A DNA stretch of 64,000 nt, taken from NCBI RefSeq assembly GCF_014644415.1, contig NZ_BMKQ01000001.1, positions 1,230,861-1,294,860 of the forward strand. The letters are read 5' to 3'. The translations under genes and the position numbers were made by a program. Source of the DNA: Marmoricola endophyticus (GTDB lineage Bacteria; Actinomycetota; Actinomycetes; Propionibacteriales; Nocardioidaceae). Below, piece after piece: positions 26,394-35,057 of this stretch (positions are counted from its first letter, which is position 1; every line of letters begins with the position of its first letter). The notes beneath the pieces were generated by a model. The model saw only the letters and a program-made list of their open reading frames with translations, ran no database searches and was not told the DNA's origin.

Positions 26394-27977
26394 GTGACCG
26401 GGTCTCGCGTCGACGACCGGGGGATCCACCTCGCCGGCCACCTCGACGGACCGGTGGACGTCCTCTTCGGCGACCAGCGCGTGTGGTCCTTCACGACGCT
26501 CGACCAGGGGCGACGCGAGGGTGACGGCCTCCTCGTCCGGTGGCCGGACGCGCTGGCCGTACGCCTGCGAGGTACGACGCCCGTACGGGTCCGAGGGCAC
26601 CTCTCCGGCGAGACGGCGTTCGAGGGCGAGGTCTGCTTCGGCGGCTCGTCCGAGCCGCTGCACCTCGTCGACGACGCCGGTCACCCGCTGGCACTCGACA
26701 AGGGCAACCACCTGCAGCGCACCTTCGACCGGATGGACGCCGCCGCGCGCCTGGAGCTGGTCCGGGCCGCACGGACCGTGCTCGACGACCTCGTCGAGCA
26801 TGCCGGTCTCGAGGCGTACCTCGTCTACGGCTGCCTGCTCGGCGCCGCCCGCGACGGGCACATGATCGGTCACGACTCCGACGCCGACCTGGCCTGGCTG
26901 AGCCGCTCGACGCACCCGTTCGACATCATCCGCGAGACCCGCCGTGCCGAGTCCGCTCTGCGCGCTCGCGGGTGGACGGTGGTCCGGATGTCGGCCACCA
27001 ACTTCAAGGTCTGGGTGCCGCTGCCGACCGGCAAGCGCGCCGGTGTCGACGTCTTCGGCTCCTTCCACCTGGGGCCTCCGGGCGAGGAGCGCTTCCACAT
27101 CATGGGGAACCTGTCCGGCGACCTCCCCCGTGAGGCGATCGTCCCGTTCGGGACCATCGAGCTGGAGGGTGTGGAGTTCCCCGCGCCGCGCGACCTGCCG
27201 CGCTTCCTCGCCTACACCTACGGTCCCGGCTGGGCCGTCCCCGACCCGGCGTTCCGGTTCCACCACTCCCCCGCGGTGGTGGAGACCATGTCGTCGTTGT
27301 TCCGCACCAGCCGGTCGCGCCTGCACCACTGGACGGCGTTCTACGACAACCACGCCGCCGACGTGCCCTCCGAGCCGTCGCTCTTCGCTCGGTGGGCCGC
27401 CGACCGGATCCCCGCCGGCGCTCGGGTGCTCGAGGTCGGGGCCGGCCTGGGACGGGACGCCTTCTGGCTGACCGACCAGGGCTTCGACGTCCTCGGCTCG
27501 GAGTACGCCGGTGCCGCCCGCAGCCGGGCGCTGGCGCACTCGCGGGCGCGACGTGCCCGCGGGGAGTCGTTCGTGCGCTTCCCGATCCTCAACCTGGAGT
27601 CGGTCCGCAGCGTGCTGACCTCCGGGGCGGCGCTGGCGCGTCTGGACGGCCCGACGCACCTGTACGGCCGGCTGCTGCTGGACGCCCTCGAGCCGACGAC
27701 GCGGCCGCACCTGTGGCGACTGGCCGCGATGCTCGGCCGCCGTGGCGGGCACACGTTCCTGGAGTTCCGGACCGCGGCCAGCGAGCACGAGCCGACCCAC
27801 TTCCCGGCGCACCGGCGCACCTGGGCGGACCCGGACGAGGTGGTCGCCGAGGTCGAGGCCCGCGGCGGGCGGGTCCTGGTGCGTGAGGAAGGGCGCGGGC
27901 TGGCGCCGCTCGGGCGTGAGGACCCCGTAGTGTGCCGGCTGGACATCACCTGGGACGTACGAGCGGAGGACGCGTGA
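26394..27977 (+). CDS. Three-domain protein: N-terminal beta domain, LicD-like nucleotidyl/phosphotransferase, SAM methyltransferase (paralogue 1)
   Basis: This 527-residue protein has residues ~1-100 as a beta-rich domain shared with the paralogue at 30889-32424. Residues ~120-290 are LicD-like: YGCLLGAARDGHMIGHDSDA with acidic triad HDSDAD (160-165) and VDVFGSF. Residues ~320-527 are a class I methyltransferase with motif I VLEVGAGLGRDAF (~345). LicD proteins transfer phosphocholine-type groups to surface glycans. A combined transfer and methylation of a surface polymer is an inference. GTG 26394 has GAGGTGG upstream; GTG 26385 is the alternative. The end overlaps the coiled-coil gene. Confidence 0.82.
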   Translation: MTGSRVDDRGIHLAGHLDGPVDVLFGDQRVWSFTTLDQGRREGDGLLVRWPDALAVRLRGTTPVRVRGHLSGETAFEGEVCFGGSSEPLHLVDDAGHPLALDKGNHLQRTFDRMDAAARLELVRAARTVLDDLVEHAGLEAYLVYGCLLGAARDGHMIGHDSDADLAWLSRSTHPFDIIRETRRAESALRARGWTVVRMSATNFKVWVPLPTGKRAGVDVFGSFHLGPPGEERFHIMGNLSGDLPREAIVPFGTIELEGVEFPAPRDLPRFLAYTYGPGWAVPDPAFRFHHSPAVVETMSSLFRTSRSRLHHWTAFYDNHAADVPSEPSLFARWAADRIPAGARVLEVGAGLGRDAFWLTDQGFDVLGSEYAGAARSRALAHSRARRARGESFVRFPILNLESVRSVLTSGAALARLDGPTHLYGRLLLDALEPTTRPHLWRLAAMLGRRGGHTFLEFRTAASEHEPTHFPAHRRTWADPDEVVAEVEARGGRVLVREEGRGLAPLGREDPVVCRLDITWDVRAEDA

Positions 27978-28201
27978 TCGGCAGCAAGGAGCGCGAGGCC
28001 CGCCTGGACCGGCTCGAGCAGGAGGTCGCCTCGCTGCGCGTGGCGGTGGCCGAGTCGCAACGGCTCAACGAGCGGCTCTCCGACGTCCTCGACGTCGTCA
28101 TGGAGCTGCTGGTCCCCGCGGTCGACCGCGACGAGGAGCGCCTGCGCGCCGCCCTCGCCTCGGTGGACCGGGTGGTCAACGCTTCGCCGCGTACTCCTTG
28201 A
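27974..28201 (+). CDS. Short coiled-coil protein (paralogue 1)
   Basis: This 75-residue protein is almost entirely helical with heptad spacing (RLDRLEQEVASLRVAVAE), ending in a conserved segment DVLDVVMELLVP. The 77-residue protein at 30659-30892 shares the ELLVP block and layout. GTG overlaps the stop of the LicD/methyltransferase gene (GTGA), so both are made together. The 3' end overlaps the convergent acyl-CoA dehydrogenase gene by 26 bases. It resembles the DUF6752-type proteins. An oligomerisation partner role is inferred. Confidence 0.7.
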   Translation: MIGSKEREARLDRLEQEVASLRVAVAESQRLNERLSDVLDVVMELLVPAVDRDEERLRAALASVDRVVNASPRTP

Positions 28202-29372
28202 GCAGGCTGCGCCCGATGATCATCTTCTGCACGTCGCTGGTGCCCTCGCCGATCAGCATGAAGGCCGCCTCGCGGTAGAGCCGCTCGATCTCGTACTCCT
28301 TGGAGTAGCCGTAGCCGCCGTGGATGCGGAAGGAGTCCTGGACGACCTCGTTGCAGTACTCCGCGGCCACCATCTTGGCCATCCCGGCCTCGACGTCGTT
28401 GCGCTCGCCGCGGTCCTTCAACCGAGCGGCCTTGACCATCAGTGCGTGCGCGGTCTCCACCTTGGTGGCCATCTCCGCCAGGCGGAACAGGATCGCCTGG
28501 TGCTGCGCGATCGGCTTGCCGAAGGTCTCGCGCTGCTGGCTGTAGGCGATGCCGAGCTCGAAGGCGCGGTTGGAGATGCCGCAGGCACGGGCCGCGACGT
28601 TGACGCGACCGACCTCGACACCGTCCATCATCTGGTAGAAGCCCTTGCCCGGCTCACCACCGAGGATCTGCTCGGCGGAGATCCGGTGGCCCTCGAAGAT
28701 CGCCTCGGTGGTGTCGACGCCCTTGTAGCCCATCTTCTCGATCTTGCCGGGGATGGTGATCCCCTGGCCGACCTCGCCGAAGCCCGGCTCCTTCTCGACC
28801 AGGAAGGTGGTCATGTTCTTGTAGACCGAGTCCGCGCCCTCCTCGGAGTCGACCAGCAGCGCGATCAGCGTCGAGGAGCCACCGTTGGTCAGCCACATCT
28901 TCTGGCCGGTGATCTCGTAGCCCTCGTCGGTCCTCTTCGCCTTGGTCTTGATCGCGGAGACGTCGGACCCCAGACCCGGCTCGGACATCGAGAAGGCACC
29001 GCGCACCTCGCCCGTCGCCATCTTCGGCAGGTACTTCTGCTTCTGCTCGTCGGTGCCGTGGTTCATCAGCATGTACGCGACGATGAAGTGGGTGTTGATG
29101 ACCCCGGAGACGCTCATCCAGCCCCGGGCGATCTCCTCGACCACCAGCGCGTACGTCAGCAGCGACTCGCCGAGGCCGCCGTACTCCTCGGGGATGGTGA
29201 TGCCGAAGATGCCCAGCTCCTTCAGCCCGTCGACGATCTCCTGCGGGTACTCGTCGGCGTGCTCCAGCTCGGTCGCCACGGGCATGATCTTGGCCTCGAC
29301 GAACTGGCGGACGACTCTCAGGATCTCCTCCTGGATGTCGGTGAGTCCCTCGGTGGAGCACAGGCGCGCCAT
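28176..29372 (-). CDS. Acyl-CoA dehydrogenase
   Basis: This 398-residue FAD-dependent dehydrogenase has FSMSEPGLGSD and QKMWLTNGG (FAD and substrate loops), the RxxxFGKPIAQHQ segment and the C-terminal IHGGYGYSKEYEIERLYREA with EGTSD. The catalytic Glu position typical of short/branched-chain enzymes (VEVGRVNVAA region) differs among subgroups, so chain length is not called. It has a ribosome site AAAGGG before ATG. It stands alone, with its end overlapped by the coiled-coil gene. Confidence 0.93.
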   Translation of the reverse strand: MARLCSTEGLTDIQEEILRVVRQFVEAKIMPVATELEHADEYPQEIVDGLKELGIFGITIPEEYGGLGESLLTYALVVEEIARGWMSVSGVINTHFIVAYMLMNHGTDEQKQKYLPKMATGEVRGAFSMSEPGLGSDVSAIKTKAKRTDEGYEITGQKMWLTNGGSSTLIALLVDSEEGADSVYKNMTTFLVEKEPGFGEVGQGITIPGKIEKMGYKGVDTTEAIFEGHRISAEQILGGEPGKGFYQMMDGVEVGRVNVAARACGISNRAFELGIAYSQQRETFGKPIAQHQAILFRLAEMATKVETAHALMVKAARLKDRGERNDVEAGMAKMVAAEYCNEVVQDSFRIHGGYGYSKEYEIERLYREAAFMLIGEGTSDVQKMIIGRSLLKEYAAKR

Positions 29373-29462
29373 GGGTGAGTCCCTTTCGTCAGGCGGGTGA
29401 GCAACGAGGGCAGGCTACCGACGGCTCGCTCGCGGCGTCGCCGTCCCGACGGATGGGATTCC

Positions 29463-30647
29463 TCACGTCGGCGGGCGTCCGCCCCGCAGCAGCTGCTTGG
29501 CCCGGGAGCCCGCGACCCGCCACAAGGGGGCGCGGACCCGGCCCTCGAGGTCGTCGACCCGCGCCTGGAGGACGGACACCGTCTCGGCCGCCTCGCGTGA
29601 CTCGACGCGCAGCCGACGCCGCTCGTGGCGCAGCGCGCGCACATCGCCGAGCATCGTGGCCACGAGCTCGGTCGCCACGGCAGCCACCTCGCCGTCGGTG
29701 ACCGACTCGGGGTGCCGGCGCTCGGGCAGCTCGTCGGGCACGAGCAGGTCGGCGAGCTCGCCGACGACGTCGTACCCCCGCTCGCGGACCAGCGCGACCG
29801 CGGCACGTGCCCGCCGCCGAGCGTCCTCGACCTGGTCGTCGGCCGGCCAGAACCGGTCGCCCGCCCGCGGCACCAGCCGCTCGTCGGCCAGGAAGCTGCG
29901 GATGTAGGTGCCCTTGTCGATCGCGCTCACGAAGGCGTCGAGGTGGGCGTTGACCCGGCGCAGCGTCTCCGCCTCGGCCACGCCCATGGCCTCGTTGGGG
30001 AAGCTGCCCGAGAGGTCGTACGCGTCCGCGTCCAGGCCGAGCAGCCCGGCGAACCGTCGCCAGATCTCCTCGCGCGGGTGGTCCCGCCCGGGCAGCGGGA
30101 GCACGTGGACGTGCTCGGGGCGCACCGGCCCCCCGGCGGGTGCCCACCGGTCGAGGACCAGGCCGAGGTCCAGCGTGCGCCAGTTCCACACCTGGGTCGG
30201 GTCCTCGGAGACGGTGCGGGAGTACTCCCCCATCGGCGCCGTCTCGCGGTTCTTCAGGCTCTCCTGCCAGCTGGAGGTGAACAGCCCCAGCGGCTCACGC
30301 GCCGTGGCCACGAGGTGCACCTCGGCGGGCGCGAGGGCCTCGATCGCGTCCCGGGCCTGCTCGGCGGAGGCCGCGGCGAAGAACTCGTGACTGATCAGCA
30401 CCGTGCCGGGCCACTCGGCGGCCCGGGCACGCAGGCGCTCCCACGCACCTCGCTGCCAGTCGGTGATCCCGACGCCCGCCATGTCGTCACGGACGTTGCG
30501 CGAGGCCCACAGGTGCTCGCGCCGCTGCTCACCGGGCAGCAGCACGCCGTCGGCGCGCAGCCGGTCGCGCGAGCCCCACAGGATGGTCTGGAGGTACGTC
30601 GTCGCCGTCTTCGGCAGCCCCAGGTGCAGGTAGACGCGATCTGCCAT
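29463..30647 (-). CDS. Sulfotransferase-like protein with C-terminal coiled coil (paralogue 1)
   Basis: This 394-residue protein begins with a PAPS-type P-loop, LHLGLPKTATTYLQ (~6-19). A second element, VATAREPLGLFTSSWQESLKN, matches the 3'-phosphate-binding Arg/Ser pattern of sulfotransferases. The C-terminal ~55 residues are basic and heptad-like (VLQARVDDLEGRVRAPLW), much like the separate coiled-coil proteins. The likely role is sulfation of a surface glycan or glycolipid; the acceptor is unknown. It is last in the operon after the LicC-like, LicD/methyltransferase and coiled-coil genes. A related protein is at 61879-63033. Confidence 0.8.
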   Translation of the reverse strand: MADRVYLHLGLPKTATTYLQTILWGSRDRLRADGVLLPGEQRREHLWASRNVRDDMAGVGITDWQRGAWERLRARAAEWPGTVLISHEFFAAASAEQARDAIEALAPAEVHLVATAREPLGLFTSSWQESLKNRETAPMGEYSRTVSEDPTQVWNWRTLDLGLVLDRWAPAGGPVRPEHVHVLPLPGRDHPREEIWRRFAGLLGLDADAYDLSGSFPNEAMGVAEAETLRRVNAHLDAFVSAIDKGTYIRSFLADERLVPRAGDRFWPADDQVEDARRRARAAVALVRERGYDVVGELADLLVPDELPERRHPESVTDGEVAAVATELVATMLGDVRALRHERRRLRVESREAAETVSVLQARVDDLEGRVRAPLWRVAGSRAKQLLRGGRPPT

Positions 30648-30658
30648 CGTGCGGGCCG

Positions 30659-30892
30659 CTAGATGCTGCGCGGGTAGCGCTCGAGCGCCGCCTCGATCTT
30701 CGCGCGGTCCTGGGAGGCGACCGGCACCAGCAGCTCCTCCACGACGTCGGTCAGCTCGGCCAGCCTCAGGTTGGTCCGGCGCAGCTCCTGCACCTCGCGC
30801 TCCAGCTCGGCCACCCGGGCGGCCAGGTCGCTCTCCCGCCTCAGAACCCGCCTGGCCGCACGTCGTGCGAACGACTGCTCCATCCCGCTCAC
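30659..30892 (-). CDS. Short coiled-coil protein (paralogue 2)
   Basis: This 77-residue protein has a basic N-terminus (RRAARRVLRRESDL), then a heptad-repeat helix (RVAELEREVQELRRTNLRL) and the block TDVVEELLVPVASQD also found in the protein at 27974-28201. It has no signal or membrane segment. GTG 30892 overlaps the stop of the upstream LicD/methyltransferase gene, exactly as for its paralogue; an internal ATG at 30883 is possible. The sulfotransferase-like gene follows after 11 bases. The pairing with LicD/methyltransferase genes twice over argues for a joint complex. Confidence 0.72.
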   Translation of the reverse strand: MSGMEQSFARRAARRVLRRESDLAARVAELEREVQELRRTNLRLAELTDVVEELLVPVASQDRAKIEAALERYPRSI

Positions 30893-32424
30893 GCCTTCCT
30901 CGCCTTCCACTCGGCCACCAGCCGAACGTATCGCCTGCCGTCACCGTCGGGCCGCAGCTCCTCGCGCTCGACCACCTCGCCACCGGCGGCGGCGACCTCC
31001 GCCACCACCCGGTCCACCGGCACCATCCGCGCGGGGTACGCCGGCTCCGGCCCCCCGCACCAGGTCTCGAGGTAGAGCCGCCCTCCCTCGCGCAGCGCCA
31101 TCGAGGCCAGCCGCCACAGCGAGCGGCGTCCCGGTGCGGTCGTCGACTCGATCAGGTGCCTGGCCATCAGCGCCCGCCGGCGTGGGTGCTGGGCCAGGTC
31201 GGCACCCGTACCGAGGACCGAGCGGAGCTCGAGGAGGTTGAGCCGCTCCACGTGCAGCGGCAGCCCCTCGGACTCCGCCACGGTCGCGGCGCCCTTGCTG
31301 GCGCTCGGCGCGTAGTCGTAGCTACGGGCGGGCGACCCCTCGCGTGCCCACCAGACCGCATCGGCGCCGCTGCCTCCCCCGACGTCGACCAGCTCCACGT
31401 CGGGTCCCTCGCGGTCGCGGACGAGACGCGCCAGGTCGCTCGCGGTACGACCCGGTGGACGACCACGCAGCCGGGAGTAGACCCGGTCCCACGCCGGCCG
31501 GTTGACCCGGGTGCCGCGGAACCAGCCGTCCAGGCGGCGGGTGGTCGAGCGGGGGGTCTCGAACTGGAAGGCCGGGTCGGGGGTCCGCCAGCCGTCGCCG
31601 TACATCGCGGCGAGCATCCGGCCCGGGTCGGCCGGTGCCGGCAGGGTCCGTCCCTCGAGCGTGCAGGTGCCCAGCGGGAAGAGCCAGGAGGTCTCGTACT
31701 CCTGCCCCACCTCGCCCATCAGGTAGAGCCGCCCGTCGGTCATGAAACCGCCGAAGACGTCGAGACCACGGGTGGAGCCATCGGCCTCGCGGACCTCGAC
31801 CTTGAACGCGACGCCGGAGTAGCGCGTGATCGGGTAGCCCAGCTCGGCGAGCGCGCGCTGCACCCGGAACGACTCGCGCACGACGTCGACCGGGTGCTCG
31901 TGACGACTCACGTAGCCCAGGTCGGCATCGGAGTCGTGCCCGATCAGCCGGCCCTCCCGGACCGCACCGAGCAGCGTGCCGTACGCCGGGAACGCCTCGA
32001 TGCCGGCCTCACGCAGGGCACCGAGCACCTCCTCGATGCTGTCCAGCAGCGGTGCGACCTGCTCGGCGCTGCGGGTGTCGAACGTCTGCGCCATCCGTCC
32101 GGACTTGTCGATGCCCAGCGGCTTGCCGTCCGCGTTGACCACGGCGATCTGCTTCTCGGCGGTGCCGAACTGCACCGGCCGGTCGAGGAGCACCCGGCCC
32201 GAGAGGTGCTCGGCGACCTGGAGCGTCGTCCGGCCGTCGAGGAACCGGCGCATCGACTGCGGCCAGGCGACGAACCGGCCCCCCGTCGACGGCTCGGAGT
32301 CGCGCAGCAGCCAGAACGACCAGATCCGTCGACCGTCGAAGCTGACGTCGAGGACGACTTCCGCGTCGCCGGACAGGACCATGCCCGCGTCGTCGAGCTG
32401 CAGGACCCTGCTCTCCTCAGCCAC
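30889..32424 (-). CDS. Three-domain protein: N-terminal beta domain, LicD-like nucleotidyl/phosphotransferase, SAM methyltransferase (paralogue 2)
   Basis: This 511-residue protein has the same layout as the protein at 26394-27977: a beta-rich domain (~1-105, RRIWSFWLL, HLSGRVLL), a LicD-like domain with YGTLLGAVREGRLIGHDSDA (acidic triad 163-168) and LDVFGGFM, then a methyltransferase with VELVDVGGGSGADAV (motif I ~345-353). The glycine-rich motif and downstream acidic residue (SYDYAP) support SAM binding. It lies 24 bases after the LicC-like gene and overlaps the coiled-coil gene, placing activation, transfer and methylation steps in one operon. The product is inferred to be a modified surface polymer. 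Confidence 0.82.
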   Translation of the reverse strand: MAEESRVLQLDDAGMVLSGDAEVVLDVSFDGRRIWSFWLLRDSEPSTGGRFVAWPQSMRRFLDGRTTLQVAEHLSGRVLLDRPVQFGTAEKQIAVVNADGKPLGIDKSGRMAQTFDTRSAEQVAPLLDSIEEVLGALREAGIEAFPAYGTLLGAVREGRLIGHDSDADLGYVSRHEHPVDVVRESFRVQRALAELGYPITRYSGVAFKVEVREADGSTRGLDVFGGFMTDGRLYLMGEVGQEYETSWLFPLGTCTLEGRTLPAPADPGRMLAAMYGDGWRTPDPAFQFETPRSTTRRLDGWFRGTRVNRPAWDRVYSRLRGRPPGRTASDLARLVRDREGPDVELVDVGGGSGADAVWWAREGSPARSYDYAPSASKGAATVAESEGLPLHVERLNLLELRSVLGTGADLAQHPRRRALMARHLIESTTAPGRRSLWRLASMALREGGRLYLETWCGGPEPAYPARMVPVDRVVAEVAAAGGEVVEREELRPDGDGRRYVRLVAEWKARKA

Positions 32425-32448
32425 GAACGTCGTCCGCTGCGGTCCGCG

Positions 32449-33144
32449 TCACCGCCCGACGAAGGCGTTGGCCTTCGTCAGGTCGTCGTCGAAGTCGACC
32501 TCGACCACGGAGAACTCGGAGACGTCGACCGGGGCGAGACGCAGGCCGTCGTGCTCGATGGCCAGCTCCAGGCCGCGCTCGAAGTAGTCGGTGTCCTCGC
32601 ACTCGGCCAGGCGGGTGATCAGCGCCTGCTTGTCGGCCGCGGAGACGTAGTTGATGCCGACGGCCTCCCCGAGCCCGCCGACCACGGTCTTGGACAGCTC
32701 GGCGATCATGCCGTCGTCGTCGAGGGTGTACTTGACCTCCTCCTCGGCGACCGAGGAGCGGTCGACGCACACGAAGCTGCGCTCGCCGCCGACCCGGTCG
32801 GCGATCGCCTCGAGCACCCGGGGGTCGAACACGACGTCGCCGTTCATCCACAGCACGCCACCGTCGTGGGACTGACGCAGCGCCTTGAGCAGGCTGCGGT
32901 TGGTGTTGGTGGAGTCGTAGACCTCGTTGTAGACGAAGGAGAGGTCCGGCATGGCCTCGATCACCAGGTCGAGCTTGAAGCCGACGACGGCGGTGATGTG
33001 GGCCTCGGCCCACCGCTCGCGCAGCAGCCGGACTGCGCGGCGCATGATCGACTCGCCCGTGGTGAGGGGAGTCAGGGGCTTGGGGTGGGGCCGGCCGAGT
33101 CGGGTGCCCATCCCGGCGGCGAGGATCACGACCTGGGTCTGCAC
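32449..33144 (-). CDS. Sugar/choline-phosphate nucleotidyltransferase (LicC-like)
   Basis: This 231-residue protein has the NTP-transferase signature VVILAAGMGTRLGRPHPKPL followed by a Rossmann-like core with NGDVVFDP (metal site) and GLGEAVGINYVS. LicC-type enzymes make CDP-choline or a related activated headgroup, which the LicD-like domain downstream could use. Sequence alone cannot separate this from sugar-1-phosphate transferases. The GTG start has TAGCCT (33152-33157) 7 bases upstream, so this is probably the first gene of the operon that runs through the sulfotransferase-like gene. Confidence 0.82.
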   Translation of the reverse strand: MQTQVVILAAGMGTRLGRPHPKPLTPLTTGESIMRRAVRLLRERWAEAHITAVVGFKLDLVIEAMPDLSFVYNEVYDSTNTNRSLLKALRQSHDGGVLWMNGDVVFDPRVLEAIADRVGGERSFVCVDRSSVAEEEVKYTLDDDGMIAELSKTVVGGLGEAVGINYVSAADKQALITRLAECEDTDYFERGLELAIEHDGLRLAPVDVSEFSVVEVDFDDDLTKANAFVGR

Positions 33145-33154
33145 CGGTCGCAGG

Positions 33155-34048
33155 CTACATGCCGGCCGGCTCCGGGACGGCCCGCCTCGCGGTGAGGACG
33201 ACCAGCGCCAGCCCGGCGAGCACCAGGCCCAGACCGGCGAAGACCCCGGCGGCGGGGACCTGGCCCAGCAGCGCCGCCGCGATCACCGCGGCGCCCGGGA
33301 TCTCCAGGAGGAGCGCCAGCGAGACCACCATCGGCGAGATCGTGTCCAGCAGCCGGTTGAACACGGAGTGCCCGAGCAGCTGTGCCGTCAGCGTCACGAC
33401 GAGCAGGAGACCCCACTCGCGCGGGGCGTACCCGACCAGGCGTACGCCGAGGAGGAGGCCGGTCACCAGGAGCGCGAGGGCCGCGGTGCCGTAGCAGCAG
33501 ACGGTGTACGTCGTCGTCGAGACGCCGCGCCGGACGTGCGAGCCCAGCACGGTGTAGGCCGCGACCGCGACCGACCCGACCACCGCGAGCAGGTCCCCGA
33601 CCACCGCGCGGGTCGAGGTGGCGACGTCGACGCCGGTGATCACGAGGACGCCGCCCAGCGCGAGGACGAGGCCGGCCCAGGCGAGCGCGGCGAGGCGTAC
33701 TCCGGTGAGCCGGTCCCAGGCGACCACCCAGACCACCTGCAGCGAGACCAGGGCGGTGCTGGCGGCGACCGAGGTCATCCGCAGCGAGGTGACCCAGGTG
33801 CCGAAGTGCAGCGCCAGGCACAGCCCGGCGGTCACGACCATCGTCACGGTGCGCCGGTCCAGGGCCCGGAGCTCGGCACGTCGGCGGGTCAGCGCCACCG
33901 GTGCGAGGAGCCCGGTGGCCATCGCGTTGCGCCACATCGAGACGGCGAGCGCGGGGACCGCCAGCCCCGCCATCAGCGGCCCGGAGAACGACACCGCGAC
34001 CACACCGACGACCATCAGGGCGACGGTCGCCGGGCCGACCGCCCTCAT
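33155..34048 (-). CDS. EamA/DMT family permease
   Basis: This is a 297-residue, ten-helix protein with two EamA repeats (first MWRNAMATGLLAPVAL, second GTAALALLVTGLLLGV and ALLLEIPGAAVIAAALLGQ). The superfamily includes LicB choline permeases, sugar-nucleotide and amino-acid exporters. Its position just upstream of the LicC-like and LicD-like genes fits import of the headgroup, but a long-range coupling is not proven because the LicC-like gene seems to have its own promoter. The upstream adenylate cyclase gene ends 11 bases before. Confidence 0.82.
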   Translation of the reverse strand: MRAVGPATVALMVVGVVAVSFSGPLMAGLAVPALAVSMWRNAMATGLLAPVALTRRRAELRALDRRTVTMVVTAGLCLALHFGTWVTSLRMTSVAASTALVSLQVVWVVAWDRLTGVRLAALAWAGLVLALGGVLVITGVDVATSTRAVVGDLLAVVGSVAVAAYTVLGSHVRRGVSTTTYTVCCYGTAALALLVTGLLLGVRLVGYAPREWGLLLVVTLTAQLLGHSVFNRLLDTISPMVVSLALLLEIPGAAVIAAALLGQVPAAGVFAGLGLVLAGLALVVLTARRAVPEPAGM

Positions 34049-34058
34049 GACCGCCGGC

Positions 34059-35057
34059 TCACAGGCGCTTGACCGCGATCGGCTCCACGTCGCCGAACCC
34101 CCGCAGCGGACGCAGCGGAAGGGTGCGCAGCTGGAACTGCTCGGGCGGCAGCAGGCCGGCCGTCCGCTGGTCGGCGATGATCCGGTTGCGGCGCGCGACC
34201 GAGGTCATCCGTGCCGCGAGGTTGACGGCCGGACCGAAGACGTCACCCAGCCGCATCACGACCGGCCCGGTGGCCAGGCCGACCCGGACGTCGGGCAGCG
34301 ACTTGTCGCGGCCGAAGCTCCGCACGATGGCGGCGGCGACGTCGTACGCCGCCTCGGGCTCGTCGCAGACGTAGAGCACCGAGTCGCCGAGCGTCTTGAT
34401 CACCCGGCCGCCGTGGGTCGCGACCGCGTCGGTCGCACGCGACTCGAAGACCTCGACCATCTCGCCCAGCCGGGCCTGCGTGTGCTGGTTGGAGTACGCC
34501 GAGAACTGGACGATGTCGGCGAACCCGACCGTCAGCTCGGCCGTGTGCAGGTCGGCGTCCTGGGCCCCCATCGCGGAGACCCGGGCGACCGCCGCGGCCA
34601 GGTGCCGCCGCCAGGCGTGGACCAGCACCTTCTCGAAGCCCGGCGAGAGGTCCTCGACCAGTCGCGTGGCGCTGCCCAGGCGACTGCCGGTGGCCTGCTC
34701 GCCGCGCTCGAGCTCCTCCACCCGGCCGGCCAGCGTGGCGACCTCCCAGTCGGCCAGGCGGGCCATGGTCTGGCCCAGGGCCCGGGTCAGGGCCATCACG
34801 TGGTCCCGGTCGATCGCGCCGCTGTCGGTCAGCGCGATCGTGTCCTGCACCGCCTGCACGTCGAGCTCGGTGAAGGCCGCCTGCCCGGCGGCGTCGGCGA
34901 AGCCCAGGGCCCGCCACAGCCGCTTGCTCGTCTCGGACTCCACGCCCGAGAGCTCGGCGACCTCGTCCGAGGTCAGCGCGGGCGGGGCTCCGAGGATCGC
35001 GACCTCGAGCTGCTCGCGGGTGTAGGAGTCCGGCACGGCGACGATTGTCTCACTCAC
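34059..35057 (-). CDS. Class III adenylate cyclase with N-terminal regulatory domain
   Basis: This 332-residue protein has an N-terminal ~150-residue all-helical region of the kind that acts as a pH-sensing/autoinhibitory domain in mycobacterial Rv1264-type cyclases. The cyclase homology domain follows: TVGFADIVQFSAYSN and IKTLGDSVLYV supply the metal Asp residues, and VFGPAVNLAARM supplies the transition-state Asn/Arg. It makes cAMP as a homodimer. The GTG start overlaps the birA stop (GTGA). A cyclase next to birA is a conserved actinobacterial arrangement. Confidence 0.93.
   Translation of the reverse strand: MSETIVAVPDSYTREQLEVAILGAPPALTSDEVAELSGVESETSKRLWRALGFADAAGQAAFTELDVQAVQDTIALTDSGAIDRDHVMALTRALGQTMARLADWEVATLAGRVEELERGEQATGSRLGSATRLVEDLSPGFEKVLVHAWRRHLAAAVARVSAMGAQDADLHTAELTVGFADIVQFSAYSNQHTQARLGEMVEVFESRATDAVATHGGRVIKTLGDSVLYVCDEPEAAYDVAAAIVRSFGRDKSLPDVRVGLATGPVVMRLGDVFGPAVNLAARMTSVARRNRIIADQRTAGLLPPEQFQLRTLPLRPLRGFGDVEPIAVKRL

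Noticed and set aside
27974-30892. Short coiled-coil genes as toxin-antitoxin pairs
   Set aside because: They are coupled to enzymes and not to each other, lie on different strands and show no toxin or DNA-binding features.
26394-33144. Calling the island a phosphocholine (lic) locus
   Set aside because: No LicA-like choline kinase is present, and LicC-like and EamA families also act on other substrates, so the headgroup cannot be named.
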